Positions 8,426 through 16,649 of a stretch of DNA of 64,000 nt are shown here, in pieces. Made by a program: the position numbers and the translations under genes. Under the pieces are notes generated by a model, which was not told the DNA's origin, did no database searches, and saw only the letters and a list, made by a program, of their open reading frames with translations. The DNA is taken from contig DIBY01000023.1 of NCBI GenBank assembly GCA_002415135.1, positions 124,001-188,000 of the forward strand, read 5' to 3'. Position 1 is the first letter of the stretch, and each line of letters starts with the position of its first letter. The DNA is from Flavobacteriales bacterium UBA5040 (GTDB taxonomy: Bacteria > Bacteroidota > Bacteroidia > Flavobacteriales > Weeksellaceae).

Positions 8426-8433
8426 TAACTTTG
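8426..8433 (+). promoter_or_regulatory. -7 promoter box of the secreted nuclease gene
   Basis: TAACTTTG matches TAnnTTTG and lies 26 bases upstream of the ATG at 8460. No clear -33 TTTG is seen, so the promoter may need an activator. Confidence 0.6.
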
Positions 8434-8459
8434 CCCTATAAACGTAATTATATATTATA

Positions 8460-9656
8460 ATGAGAAAAATTGTAAGTTTTGTATTCTTAATGGCGTTCTG
8501 TTTTATTTTTGGTCAACAGAAAGGTCAACTTAGAAAAGTGGCGACCATTGGATTCATGAACGTAGAAAATCTTTGGGACACCATTGCGTCTGCAGACTAT
8601 GTTGACGGAACAAAAGAGGTGAGCAATCCAGCTTTTCACCGAAGTGTGCCTTTGGACTCTCTTAAATATTTAGAAACTACAGAGGAATACCGTGGCGAAT
8701 GGAGAGACGATTTATTAAAAGGTAAAAAAGTTGTTCGTAAACAAATCCTTGCAGATGATTTTACTTATAACAGTGCTAAAAACTGGAACACCAAAAACTA
8801 CAATATTAAGATTGCCAATCAAGCGAAAGTGATTTCAGAAATGGGCGCTCAATATACCAAAACAGCACCGGTAATTGTTGGATTGATCGAAGTTGAAAAT
8901 AGACAGGTCATTGAGGATTTAATTAAACATCCACTTCTTGCGAAGTATGACTATGGAATTATTCATTACAACTCGTACGACGCACGTGGAATTGATGTAG
9001 CGCTGATTTATCAGAAAAGAAGATTTACACCCAGCAATTCTTTGAAGAAAGAAATAAAAATATTTAATGACGATGGTAAAAGAGCGTACACTCGTGATAT
9101 TGTTGTAGCAACCGGATTTTTGGATAACGAAAAAGTCGCATTTTTCATGAATCACTGGCCAGCGAGAAGCGGTGGTGAGGCACGGTCATTACCAAGAAGA
9201 AATGCAGCAGCTAAAGTTTTGAAACAACAAATGGATAGTGTGAGATTACAAGATCCTACCACAAAACTATTTGCGATGGGAGATTTTAATGATGATCCGG
9301 TCAACACCAGTTTGAAAAACATTTTACAAGCTGTGGCAAGTCCGAAAGATCTGAGCCCAGAAACTCCTTATCTTAATTTAATGTATCCTTTGTTTAAAAA
9401 AGGAGTTGCTTCTCTTGCTTACCAGGATGCTCCCAACTTATTTGACCAAATCATTGTATCAGGAAATTTAATTTCTGATAAAGTCGGAAAAGAGTATTCG
9501 GTATATAAAACTGAAGTATTTGCACCACCATACCTGATTAATAGAGAAGGAAGTTGGAAAGGTTATCCACTTCGTTCCTGGAATGGCGACCAGTTTACGG
9601 GTGGTTATAGTGATCACTTCCCAGCCTTTGTAGTGGTACAGCGAGAAGTGCAATAA
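8460..9656 (+). CDS. Secreted endonuclease/exonuclease/phosphatase family protein
   Basis: This 398-residue protein has a signal peptide ending near FIFG-QQ. It carries the EEP fold landmarks in order: FMNVENLWD near residue 31 (metal-binding Asn/Glu region), IEVENRQVIEDL near 142, NHWPARSGGE near 231, GDFNDDP near 277 and SDHFPAF near the C-terminus (catalytic Asp/His). The family hydrolyses phosphodiester bonds in nucleic acids or phospho-compounds, and export points to an extracellular or periplasmic role. It is divergent from a TonB-dependent receptor/DUF5689 pair. A reasonable inference is extracellular DNA or RNA breakdown for phosphate or nucleoside uptake. The start is fixed by the -7 box 26 bases upstream. 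Confidence 0.88.
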   Translation: MRKIVSFVFLMAFCFIFGQQKGQLRKVATIGFMNVENLWDTIASADYVDGTKEVSNPAFHRSVPLDSLKYLETTEEYRGEWRDDLLKGKKVVRKQILADDFTYNSAKNWNTKNYNIKIANQAKVISEMGAQYTKTAPVIVGLIEVENRQVIEDLIKHPLLAKYDYGIIHYNSYDARGIDVALIYQKRRFTPSNSLKKEIKIFNDDGKRAYTRDIVVATGFLDNEKVAFFMNHWPARSGGEARSLPRRNAAAKVLKQQMDSVRLQDPTTKLFAMGDFNDDPVNTSLKNILQAVASPKDLSPETPYLNLMYPLFKKGVASLAYQDAPNLFDQIIVSGNLISDKVGKEYSVYKTEVFAPPYLINREGSWKGYPLRSWNGDQFTGGYSDHFPAFVVVQREVQ

Positions 9657-9670
9657 ATGAATCATAAAAT

Positions 9671-9698
9671 AAAAACCGTTTTTCGAAACGGTTTTTTT
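9671..9698 (+). terminator. Rho-independent terminator after the nuclease gene
   Basis: An 11-bp stem (9671-9681 with 9686-9696) closes a TTCG tetraloop and runs into seven T residues. Confidence 0.9.
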
Positions 9699-9703
9699 GG
9701 CTG

Positions 9704-9711
9704 TAAATTTG
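9704..9711 (+). promoter_or_regulatory. -7 promoter box of the DUF6146-like lipoprotein gene
   Basis: TAAATTTG lies 22 bases upstream of the ATG at 9734, immediately after the preceding terminator. Confidence 0.5.
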
Positions 9712-9733
9712 ATTCGTTATTAAAAAGTTCACG

Positions 9734-10147
9734 ATGAAAAAATTAATCTTTGCTTTCAGCATTCTGCTGATAACTCTAAGCTGCTCCAGCCAAAACAATA
9801 TAGCCAATCAATCAAAAGAAGACCATCCACTTCAAGCCCAAAAGAATGATGATGGCGAATACGATTTAGAAGTTCTGGATACGCAATTCACTTATTTTAT
9901 CAATGCTATTGCGAGACCGATGAGTATGTATTCTGAAGGTTATCTGAAATCTAAAAATCAATTTTTGGTGAGCGAATGGAATTCCTACTATTTCTCCGGT
10001 CGATACAGAAACGTAATTGAATCTTCTATCGATTACGACCCGAACATTAATTATGGTTTGAAATACGAATATAAATTGTACCAGGTTTTTGCCTTTGTAA
10101 AATGGAAATACGGTTTAAAATTAAATGGATTGAGCGGAAGTGAATAA
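9734..10147 (+). CDS. Small lipoprotein, DUF6146-like
   Basis: This 137-residue protein has a lipoprotein signal with lipobox ITLSC and lipidation at C17. The mature part contains a conserved-looking block (VLDTQFTYFINAIARPMSMYS) followed by Tyr- and Trp-rich sequence about a parent structure (SEWNSYYFSGRY). It resembles the Bacteroidota family DUF6146, whose function is unknown. The gene is monocistronic: it lies between two terminators and has its own -7 box at 9704. No catalytic motif is visible. Confidence 0.65.
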   Translation: MKKLIFAFSILLITLSCSSQNNIANQSKEDHPLQAQKNDDGEYDLEVLDTQFTYFINAIARPMSMYSEGYLKSKNQFLVSEWNSYYFSGRYRNVIESSIDYDPNINYGLKYEYKLYQVFAFVKWKYGLKLNGLSGSE

Positions 10148-10208
10148 TTTAAGAAGAAGTCACAAAAAAACTCAATAAACGAAAACAAGAATGCATAAAA
10201 GTTAAAAC

Positions 10209-10240
10209 AAAAAAAGTTCAGATTTCTCTGAACTTTTTTT
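10209..10240. terminator. Bidirectional terminator between the lipoprotein gene and sodB
   Basis: A 14-bp perfect stem (10209-10222 with 10227-10240, loop TTTC) is flanked by A-run and T-run, so it can serve both convergent genes. Confidence 0.88.
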
Positions 10241-10258
10241 ATGATATAAGATTTTCAA

Positions 10259-10855
10259 TTATTTATTGAATTTCTCTTCTACTTTATCCCAATTCACTAC
10301 ATCAAAAAATGCAGTTACATAATCAGGTCTTCTGTTTTGATAGTTCAAGTAATAAGCATGTTCCCAAACATCCAATCCTAAAAGTGGTGTTCCCTGACAT
10401 TCTGCAACTGGCATCAATGGATTATCTTGATTTGGACTTGAGCAAACTGCTACCGATCCATCATCTTTTTTGCATAACCACGCCCAACCTGAACCGAATC
10501 TTGTTTTAGCTGCTTCAGAAAAATCAGTTTTGAATTTATCAAATCCACCGTAAGTTTCAATCGCTGCTTTTACATTTCCTACTGGTTCTTTACTACCACC
10601 TGGAGTTAAAATTTCCCAGAAAAGGGAATGGTTAAAATGTCCTCCTCCGTTATTTCTAACCGCTGCTTTATCAGTTCCTGTTTTGCAAACTTCTTCAATA
10701 GATTTTCCTTCTAAATCAGTTCCTGCGATTGCTTTATTTAAATTATCTACGTAACCTTGATGGTGTTTTGTGTAATGGATTTCCATTGTTTTTGCATCAA
10801 TAGTTGGTTCCAGTGCGTCGTACGCATATCCTAATTTTGGTAATTCGAATGACAT
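10259..10855 (-). CDS. sodB: Superoxide dismutase, Fe/Mn family
   Basis: This 198-residue protein has the usual family length. It shows the metal ligands in order: His in YTKHHQGYV near residue 30, His in HFNHSLFWE near 77, and Asp and His in DVWEHAYYLNY near 160-164. It converts superoxide to hydrogen peroxide and oxygen in the cytoplasm. There is no signal peptide. The gene is monocistronic, with a well-formed promoter (-33 TTTTG, 20-base spacer, TAAATTTG) upstream and a strong bidirectional terminator downstream. Iron or manganese preference cannot be settled by eye, so the sodB symbol reflects the general family. Confidence 0.95.
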   Translation of the reverse strand: MSFELPKLGYAYDALEPTIDAKTMEIHYTKHHQGYVDNLNKAIAGTDLEGKSIEEVCKTGTDKAAVRNNGGGHFNHSLFWEILTPGGSKEPVGNVKAAIETYGGFDKFKTDFSEAAKTRFGSGWAWLCKKDDGSVAVCSSPNQDNPLMPVAECQGTPLLGLDVWEHAYYLNYQNRRPDYVTAFFDVVNWDKVEEKFNK

Positions 10856-10884
10856 AATATTTATTTTTATTAAGTGTTATGAGT

Positions 10885-10917
10885 CAAATTTAATCATTAT
10901 TTAGACCAATTCCAAAA
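10885..10917 (-). promoter_or_regulatory. Promoter of the superoxide dismutase gene
   Basis: On the minus strand TTTTG (10917-10913), a 20-base spacer and TAAATTTG (10892-10885) give a complete Bacteroidota -33/-7 promoter. It lies 29 bases before the ATG. Confidence 0.65.
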
Positions 10918-10957
10918 AGCTAAGCTCACTTTAGCAAATCTTTAACATTGATGAAAA

Positions 10958-10986
10958 CAAAAAAACCGCTTCGAAAAACGGTTTTA
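10958..10986 (-). terminator. Rho-independent terminator of the rho gene
   Basis: AAAACCG and CGGTTTT arms with an internal TTTTTCGAAG loop on the minus strand, followed by a long T-run. Confidence 0.75.
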
Positions 10987-11027
10987 TATTGAATTAAAAT
11001 TCCATCTGTAAGGAAATATAATATTTA

Positions 11028-12920
11028 TTATTTATTCATTGACATTAAAAACTCTTCGTTGTTCAAAGTCTGTTTAATACTTCTGTTTACAAATTCCATG
11101 GCTTCTACAGGATTCATATCTGCCAGGTACTTTCTCAAGATCCACATTCTTTGTTGAACGGTATCTTCCATCAATAGATCATCTCTTCTTGTACTCGATG
11201 AAGTCAGGTCGATAGCAGGGAAAATTCGTTTGTTGGCAATTTTTCGATCCAACTGAAGTTCCATATTTCCAGTTCCTTTAAACTCTTCAAAAATAACTTC
11301 GTCCATTTTAGAACCTGTATCAATCAAGGCAGTTGCGATAATTGTTAGTGATCCACCGCCTTCAATATTTCTGGCAGCACCAAAAAATCGTTTCGGTTTA
11401 TGTAAGGCGTTGGCGTCGACTCCACCAGATAAAATCTTACCTGAAGCTGGAGTTACGGTATTATAAGCTCTTGCTAAACGGGTAATTGAATCTAATAAGA
11501 TCACAACATCATGTCCACATTCTACCATTCTTTGTGCTTTGGATAAAACCAGGTTAGCCACTTTTACATGCTTTTCAGCTGGTTCATCAAACGTAGAAGC
11601 AATTACTTCAGCATTTACACTTCGCTCCATGTCGGTTACCTCTTCCGGTCTTTCGTCGATGAGTAAAATCATCATATACGCTTCCGGGTGATTGGCAGAA
11701 ATTGAATTGGCAATTTCTTTCAACAACATCGTCTTTCCAGTTTTCGGTTGTGCAACAATCATTGCGCGCTGGCCTTTACCAATCGGTGTAAATAAATCTA
11801 CAATTCTGGTCGAAGGTGTCGCGTTTTTCCCGGTTAAATTAAATTTCTCTTCTGGGAAAAGCGGCGTTAAAAATTCGAAAGCTACTCTATCTTTAATAAA
11901 ATCAAGATCTCTTCCGTTCACCTCTGTGGGCTTCATTAAAGAGAAATACTTTTCTCCTTCTTTTGGCAACCTTACAATTCCTCTTACGGTATCTCCAGTT
12001 TTTAAGGCATAATTTCTAATCTGGTTCGTGGATACATAAACATCGTCGGGAGAAGAAATATAGGAGAAATCTGACGAACGCAAGAAACCGTAATTATCTG
12101 GAAGGATTTCTAAAACTCCTTCAATAGTAACTAAACCATCAAAATTAAATTCTTTTTTAGCAGGTTCATCCTGAGAATCATTGCTTTGTTGATTTTTATT
12201 TTGATTGGGGTTTTTATGCTGATTTTGATTCTTGTGCTGGTGCTGCGGTTGTTTTTGCTGATTTCCGCTTTGGTTTGGATTCCCGTTTTGATTTGGGTTA
12301 CCATTTCCATTTTGCTCTGGATTTCCGTTTTGATTGGGATTTCCTTTGGCATTTCCTGACTGGTTAGGATTGGAATTTTGATTGGGATTTCTAGGTTGTT
12401 CCGGTTTAGCTTCTGCTTGAATCTCAGTTTCCGCAACAACTTCATTTTCGGTATTTTCTGCTTCCGATTTTGGCGGAGCAACGCGTTGTCTTTTTTTCTT
12501 TTGTTGATTTTGAGCGGCTGCTTTCGGCTGTTCAGGTTCTGAACTTTTTGGTGCAGTTTCAGCTTCTATTTTCGCAGGAACTTCTTTTGTTTCCTCAGCA
12601 ACCTTTTTAACAACCTCTTTAGGAGCCTCTTTTGAAACTTCAGTTGAATCCTCAGCAGGTTTTTCTATTTTCTTTCTGGGAGCTGGTTTTTTAGCGGCTG
12701 GTTTTTTGGGTGCCGGAGCATTTTCTTCTTCTGTATTCATAGGAGTTTCTGTCGCGCTGTAGTAATCTTTCGCTACTTTAGTATTGGATGCTTGAAAATC
12801 CAAAATTGCAAAAATCTTATCGTTGTCACTGCTGCTTTTAGCAATTTTAACGCCAAGATCGCTTGTGATTTTAGTCAAATCTGAATCGGATTTTGACCTT
12901 AATGTTTCAATGTTGAACAT
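11028..12920 (-). CDS. rho: Transcription termination factor Rho with long disordered insert
   Basis: With the ATG at 12920 the protein has 630 residues, well above the roughly 420 of E. coli Rho. The N-terminal Rho_N helices begin MFNIETLRSKSDSDL. Residues about 60-170 are rich in Ala, Lys, Pro and Glu. Residues about 174-247 are an Asn/Gln/Gly/Pro-rich prion-like tract. An RNA-binding cold-shock-like domain follows (about 259-343), then the hexameric ATPase with Walker A QPKTGKT near 391 and Walker B VILLDSITRLARAY. It terminates transcription by translocating along RNA. A longer frame opens at a TTG at 13010, but the -7 box TAGATTTG overlaps that codon, so 12920 is preferred. Long disordered Rho inserts are known in Bacteroidota. 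Confidence 0.97.
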   Translation of the reverse strand: MFNIETLRSKSDSDLTKITSDLGVKIAKSSSDNDKIFAILDFQASNTKVAKDYYSATETPMNTEEENAPAPKKPAAKKPAPRKKIEKPAEDSTEVSKEAPKEVVKKVAEETKEVPAKIEAETAPKSSEPEQPKAAAQNQQKKKRQRVAPPKSEAENTENEVVAETEIQAEAKPEQPRNPNQNSNPNQSGNAKGNPNQNGNPEQNGNGNPNQNGNPNQSGNQQKQPQHQHKNQNQHKNPNQNKNQQSNDSQDEPAKKEFNFDGLVTIEGVLEILPDNYGFLRSSDFSYISSPDDVYVSTNQIRNYALKTGDTVRGIVRLPKEGEKYFSLMKPTEVNGRDLDFIKDRVAFEFLTPLFPEEKFNLTGKNATPSTRIVDLFTPIGKGQRAMIVAQPKTGKTMLLKEIANSISANHPEAYMMILLIDERPEEVTDMERSVNAEVIASTFDEPAEKHVKVANLVLSKAQRMVECGHDVVILLDSITRLARAYNTVTPASGKILSGGVDANALHKPKRFFGAARNIEGGGSLTIIATALIDTGSKMDEVIFEEFKGTGNMELQLDRKIANKRIFPAIDLTSSSTRRDDLLMEDTVQQRMWILRKYLADMNPVEAMEFVNRSIKQTLNNEEFLMSMNK

Positions 12921-13007
12921 AAATGTTACGCAAAAAAGTAATTTATAAGTAATTGTAAGTAAGAATGTTAAGTCAGGTGACTCTTCTCTTTTAGGTCGTT
13001 TGTACCG

Positions 13008-13015
13008 CAAATCTA
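13008..13015 (-). promoter_or_regulatory. -7 promoter box of rho
   Basis: The minus strand reads TAGATTTG. Transcription would start near 13001, leaving about 80 bases of leader before the ATG at 12920. It rules out the TTG at 13010 as start. Confidence 0.6.
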
Positions 13016-13048
13016 CGTTTATTTTTTAATTATGCAAAAAATTATTGG

Positions 13049-13056
13049 TATTTTTG
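13049..13056 (+). promoter_or_regulatory. -7 promoter box of the DUF4293 gene
   Basis: TATTTTTG matches TAnnTTTG and lies 18 bases upstream of the ATG at 13075, divergent from the rho promoter. Confidence 0.55.
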
Positions 13057-13074
13057 TAGGCAGAATCAAATAGT

Positions 13075-13464
13075 ATGTTGCAGAGAATACAGACCGTATG
13101 GATATTTTTGGCGATTATTGGCGCCGTATTTTTGTTCGTTACCGGACAGGATTTTTCCCTTTTTGGACCCGTTCCTTTTATTTCCGTGGCGTGTGTGATT
13201 CTTGTACTGTTTGGCTTTATTAGTATCTTAAGTTACAAAGACCGCAAAAGACAACTTCAACTGAATAAAATCAGTTTTATGATAAACGCTTTGTTGCTCG
13301 GTTTATTGGCGTATTGGCTACTCACTTTATCCGGAGGAATTGATTTTCCTGAGAAGGGTATTGAGCCTGTTTTCCCGTTACTATCTATAATATGTTTGCT
13401 GATTGCGAATGTTTATATACGGAAAGACGAAAGGCTCGTAAAATCTGTGGACAGACTCCGTTAG
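13075..13464 (+). CDS. DUF4293 family membrane protein
   Basis: This 129-residue protein has four predicted transmembrane helices and the characteristic start MLQRIQTVWIFLAIIGA of DUF4293, a family of unknown function confined to Bacteroidota. It lies divergently from rho with its own -7 box and is followed by a terminator at 13488, so it is probably monocistronic. No catalytic residues are recognisable. Confidence 0.82.
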   Translation: MLQRIQTVWIFLAIIGAVFLFVTGQDFSLFGPVPFISVACVILVLFGFISILSYKDRKRQLQLNKISFMINALLLGLLAYWLLTLSGGIDFPEKGIEPVFPLLSIICLLIANVYIRKDERLVKSVDRLR

Positions 13465-13487
13465 ACTTACAACGATTTTTTTGAGTG

Positions 13488-13518
13488 AAACAGTTCCATT
13501 TATGGGACTGTTTTTTTT
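13488..13518 (+). terminator. Rho-independent terminator after the DUF4293 gene
   Basis: AAACAGTTCC and GGGACTGTTT arms (one G-T pair) are followed by a run of eight T residues. Confidence 0.85.
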
Positions 13519-13535
13519 GGATTAGATTTTAATGA

Positions 13536-13565
13536 TTTTGCATATCAAAATTTGTTTTATATTTG
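13536..13565 (+). promoter_or_regulatory. Promoter of the lipoprotein gene at 13581
   Basis: TTTTG (13536-13540), a 17-base spacer and TATATTTG (13558-13565) form a -33/-7 pair. It lies 15 bases before the ATG and excludes the in-frame TTG at 13563, which lies inside the box. Confidence 0.6.
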
Positions 13566-13580
13566 ATAAAATGCATACCG

Positions 13581-14276
13581 ATGAAAAAAATATTTTTTCT
13601 CCTCGTAATTTTATCGCTATTCTCCTGTCGTGAGGCTCGCTATGACGAAGTAGATTCTGTTAGAACTACGGTGATGGGAAAAATAACAAACCCTACAACG
13701 GACCTTGCAATTCCCAACTTAAAGCTTAGTTTGAAGCGACAATGGAAGCAAAATTGTGGCGGCTTTACTACTTGTTGGAAAGAAGAGAATGTTGCAGAAA
13801 TCACCACAGACTCTAATGGCAATTACCGTTATGAATTTGGTTACCTGCCAGCAAATGGTAGGGAGTATTATACCTACACAATAATGCCCACGGATGATCA
13901 TTACAGATTTGATAATGGTGACCTTGACAATGTGGTCGAAGCTAGTAAAATTAATGAGAAAAACTATGGTATTTGGAAACCCATTACGTTAAATATTCAC
14001 GTTAAAGTTTCTAATAATAATATTCCTCCTTTATACACACAAGTCACCAATTTACAGGACAATAGCAACTTTAGCAATTGGAGCTTCAATGATCAAAACG
14101 GAGAAAAAACATTTGACTTTTTAGTGAGACCTAATACGGACGTGTCAGTAAATTTCATTTATGTTGAAAATCCTAATACTATAAATGCGAAATCACATAA
14201 GTTAGATTATCCCTATAAGACAACTTTTGCAGAGACCACAACAATTAGTTACACCGTCGACTGTGCTACTTTTTAA
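13581..14276 (+). CDS. Lipoprotein of unknown function with Ig-like/carboxypeptidase-regulatory-like N-domain
   Basis: This 231-residue protein starts at the ATG at 13581, directly followed by a lipoprotein signal (MKKIFFLLVILSLFSC, lipidation at C16). Residues about 22-95 (VMGKITNPTTDLAIPNL to GNYRYEFGYLP) resemble a carboxypeptidase-regulatory-like beta sandwich. The rest is beta-rich without a family I recognise. It is probably a cell-surface or periplasmic lipoprotein. It stands alone between a terminator and the ABC exporter gene, with a 184-base gap after it that holds nothing clear except a weak -7-like TAAATTCG at 14436. Confidence 0.7.
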   Translation: MKKIFFLLVILSLFSCREARYDEVDSVRTTVMGKITNPTTDLAIPNLKLSLKRQWKQNCGGFTTCWKEENVAEITTDSNGNYRYEFGYLPANGREYYTYTIMPTDDHYRFDNGDLDNVVEASKINEKNYGIWKPITLNIHVKVSNNNIPPLYTQVTNLQDNSNFSNWSFNDQNGEKTFDFLVRPNTDVSVNFIYVENPNTINAKSHKLDYPYKTTFAETTTISYTVDCATF

Positions 14277-14460
14277 ATCTCTACAAAATTACCTGGCCGC
14301 AAAATTCTTTCTGTTTTGATAATAAACGACCAAGAAATTAAGATCAAGAATATTTCAAATACAGCTTGCTGATATACTTGTCACAATTACCATCTGATAA
14401 AATAAATGCCTGCTGATGGACAATTCAAAATTCCGTAAATTCGCCATCTAATTTCACTTA

Positions 14461-16299
14461 ATGAAACCATTAAAGCGCATTCTTTCCATCGCCAAACCTC
14501 ATCAAAAATATCTTTTAGGAAGTATTTTTTTTAACCTTCTTTATTCCCTCTTACAGATTTTTTCTATTGTAACAATGCTGCCTATTCTGCGGATTTTATT
14601 CAAGCTCGACAAAGAAGTCGATACTAATATTGTCCCGGTCTATAGCGGTAAATTCGGTGATTATTTTGGATATTTGAAAGACATGGCTTATTATAAAATA
14701 CAGCTTAACATCAATGAATATGGAGCAATTCAGGTTTTAGCAGTTCTTTGTAGTATCACCGCAGTTGCGTTCTTATTACGGAATCTCTTTAGATACTTAG
14801 GTGCTTATCTGTTGGTAAATTACCGCGTCGGAATTACCAAAGATTTGCGAACTGCGATGTACGATAAATTTTTAAAGTTACCCGTTTCATTTTTTACAGA
14901 ACAGCGAAAGGGCGATATGATGTCGCGAATCTCTAATGATATTGGAGCCGTAGAAGGTGGAATTATGGGAAGTTTGGTTGATGTGCTGAACGCGCCTTTT
15001 ATGATCATTGCCTCTTTGATTACGCTATTTATTCTTTCTCCACAACTAACTTTATTTTCACTTTTGGTTTTTCCAGTGATGGGACTTATTATCGCCTGGG
15101 TTGGTAAAAGCTTGAAAAGACAGGCAACGGCAGCACAGGAAGAATTAGGAAATTTATTTTCTCTGGTTGATGAAACGTTGAAATCTTCGAAAGTGATCAA
15201 AATTTTTAATGCGGATAAAATTCTAACTAATAGATTCAATAAAACCACAAATAACTGGCAAAAATATGCGATTGGCATGAGCCGGCGACGGGAATTAGCT
15301 TCACCAATGAGTGAGTTTTTAGGTTCGGTAACGCTTCTAATGATCACCTGGTTTGCCGGAACTGAAATCATTAATGGAACCAATAAAGATCCAGTAACTT
15401 TCCTAGCGTTTATCGGCGTGTTCTTTCAAATTTTAGATCCAGCAAAAAAATTATCGAATGCTTTTTCCTCTATTCAAGGTGGCATGGCGAGTTTAGATCG
15501 AGTCTCAGAAGTTTTGGATTATGATTTAAAAATCGATGAAATTGCAAACCCAACTCCTATTTCTACTTTAAAAAATCAAATTGAATTTAAAAATATCGGT
15601 TTCTTTTATGATAAAGACAATGTTATTTTAAAGAATTTTGACCTCATTATTCCAAAAGGAAAAACAATTGCTTTGGTCGGTCAATCTGGATCTGGAAAAA
15701 CAACAATTGCCAATTTACTGGCTCGTTTTTATGACGTTTCAGAAGGTGAAATCCTGGTTGACGGTATCAATATTAAAAACTTAAAGGTAACCGATTACCG
15801 AAACCTGCTAGGGATGGTGACTCAGGAGTCTGTTTTATTTAACGATTCTATTTTCAATAATATATTGATGGGGAAACCTGAAGCGACCGAAGAAGAGGTA
15901 ATGGCGGCAGCGAAAATTGCCAATGCTCACGAATTCATCGATCATCTTCCAGAAAAATATTACACGAATATCGGCGACGATGGTAATAAACTTTCAGGTG
16001 GACAAAAACAAAGGGTTTCCATCGCGAGAGCCGTTCTGAAAAATCCACCGATCATGATTTTGGATGAAGCCACCTCAGCTTTAGATACAGAGTCTGAAAG
16101 ATTTGTGCAGGATGCTTTAGAAAAGATGATGGAAAACCGAACTTCTCTTGTTATTGCACATCGACTTTCAACCATTCAAAAAGCCGACTGGATTGTAGTG
16201 ATGGAACGTGGAATCATTGTAGAACAAGGGACTCATCAGGAACTATTCGAGAAAAAAGGAATGTACCGAAGATTAGTTGATCTGCAGAATTTCGGGTAA
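14461..16299 (+). CDS. MsbA-like ABC exporter (fused permease and ATPase)
   Basis: This 612-residue half-transporter has six predicted transmembrane helices in residues 1-330 and one nucleotide-binding domain in 370-612. Visible motifs are Walker A GQSGSGKTT near 406, the signature LSGGQKQR near 510, Walker B IMILDEATSALD near 530 and the H-loop (VIAHRLSTI). It works as a homodimer in the inner membrane. Length and layout fit MsbA, which flips lipid A-core, but drug or lipid exporters of the same subfamily look alike. Its stop overlaps the next ATG by one base (TAATG), so the DUF1801 gene is translationally coupled to it. Confidence 0.88.
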   Translation: MKPLKRILSIAKPHQKYLLGSIFFNLLYSLLQIFSIVTMLPILRILFKLDKEVDTNIVPVYSGKFGDYFGYLKDMAYYKIQLNINEYGAIQVLAVLCSITAVAFLLRNLFRYLGAYLLVNYRVGITKDLRTAMYDKFLKLPVSFFTEQRKGDMMSRISNDIGAVEGGIMGSLVDVLNAPFMIIASLITLFILSPQLTLFSLLVFPVMGLIIAWVGKSLKRQATAAQEELGNLFSLVDETLKSSKVIKIFNADKILTNRFNKTTNNWQKYAIGMSRRRELASPMSEFLGSVTLLMITWFAGTEIINGTNKDPVTFLAFIGVFFQILDPAKKLSNAFSSIQGGMASLDRVSEVLDYDLKIDEIANPTPISTLKNQIEFKNIGFFYDKDNVILKNFDLIIPKGKTIALVGQSGSGKTTIANLLARFYDVSEGEILVDGINIKNLKVTDYRNLLGMVTQESVLFNDSIFNNILMGKPEATEEEVMAAAKIANAHEFIDHLPEKYYTNIGDDGNKLSGGQKQRVSIARAVLKNPPIMILDEATSALDTESERFVQDALEKMMENRTSLVIAHRLSTIQKADWIVVMERGIIVEQGTHQELFEKKGMYRRLVDLQNFG

Positions 16300-16649
16300 T
16301 GAATCCAATCCAGGAATATTTTTTTAGAATTGAAGAGCCTCAGCGAAGTACGCTTTTATTCCTGCGAAAAAAAATACTGGAAAGCGATCAGGAACACATT
16401 ACCGAAACCTTGAGTTTTGGGTTGCCTTTTATTAAATACAAAAAGAAAATGCTGTGCTATTTTTATTACAGCAAAAAACACAAAAAACATTATTTAAGCT
16501 TCTATCATGGCAATCGATTAGATTATCCAGAACTTATCTCGGAAGGCAGAAAGAAATTCAAAATTCTTCTGATTGATGAAAATGAAGATTTACCTTTAAA
16601 ATTTATTTTGAAACTTTTAGATGAAGTCAAGCAATATATTAAACCATGA
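16299..16649 (+). CDS. DUF1801 domain protein
   Basis: This 116-residue cytosolic protein has the DUF1801 pattern: an N-terminal helix-rich start (NPIQEYFFRIEEPQRSTLLF), then TETLSFGLPFIKYKKKMLCYFY and a C-terminal helix (LKFILKLLDEVKQYI). DUF1801 proteins have a small alpha/beta fold related to YdhG, with no settled biochemical role. It overlaps the ABC exporter gene by one base and the next gene by four (ATGA), which makes a tightly coupled three-gene unit. Confidence 0.78.
   Translation: MNPIQEYFFRIEEPQRSTLLFLRKKILESDQEHITETLSFGLPFIKYKKKMLCYFYYSKKHKKHYLSFYHGNRLDYPELISEGRKKFKILLIDENEDLPLKFILKLLDEVKQYIKP

Noticed and set aside
12921..13010. N-terminal extension of Rho from a TTG at 13010
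   Set aside because: A -7 box (TAGATTTG, 13015-13008) overlaps the TTG, and the conserved Rho start MFNIETLRSKSD begins at 12920.
13563..13580. TTG start of the lipoprotein gene at 13563
   Set aside because: The -7 box TATATTTG covers it, and the ATG at 13581 directly precedes the signal peptide.
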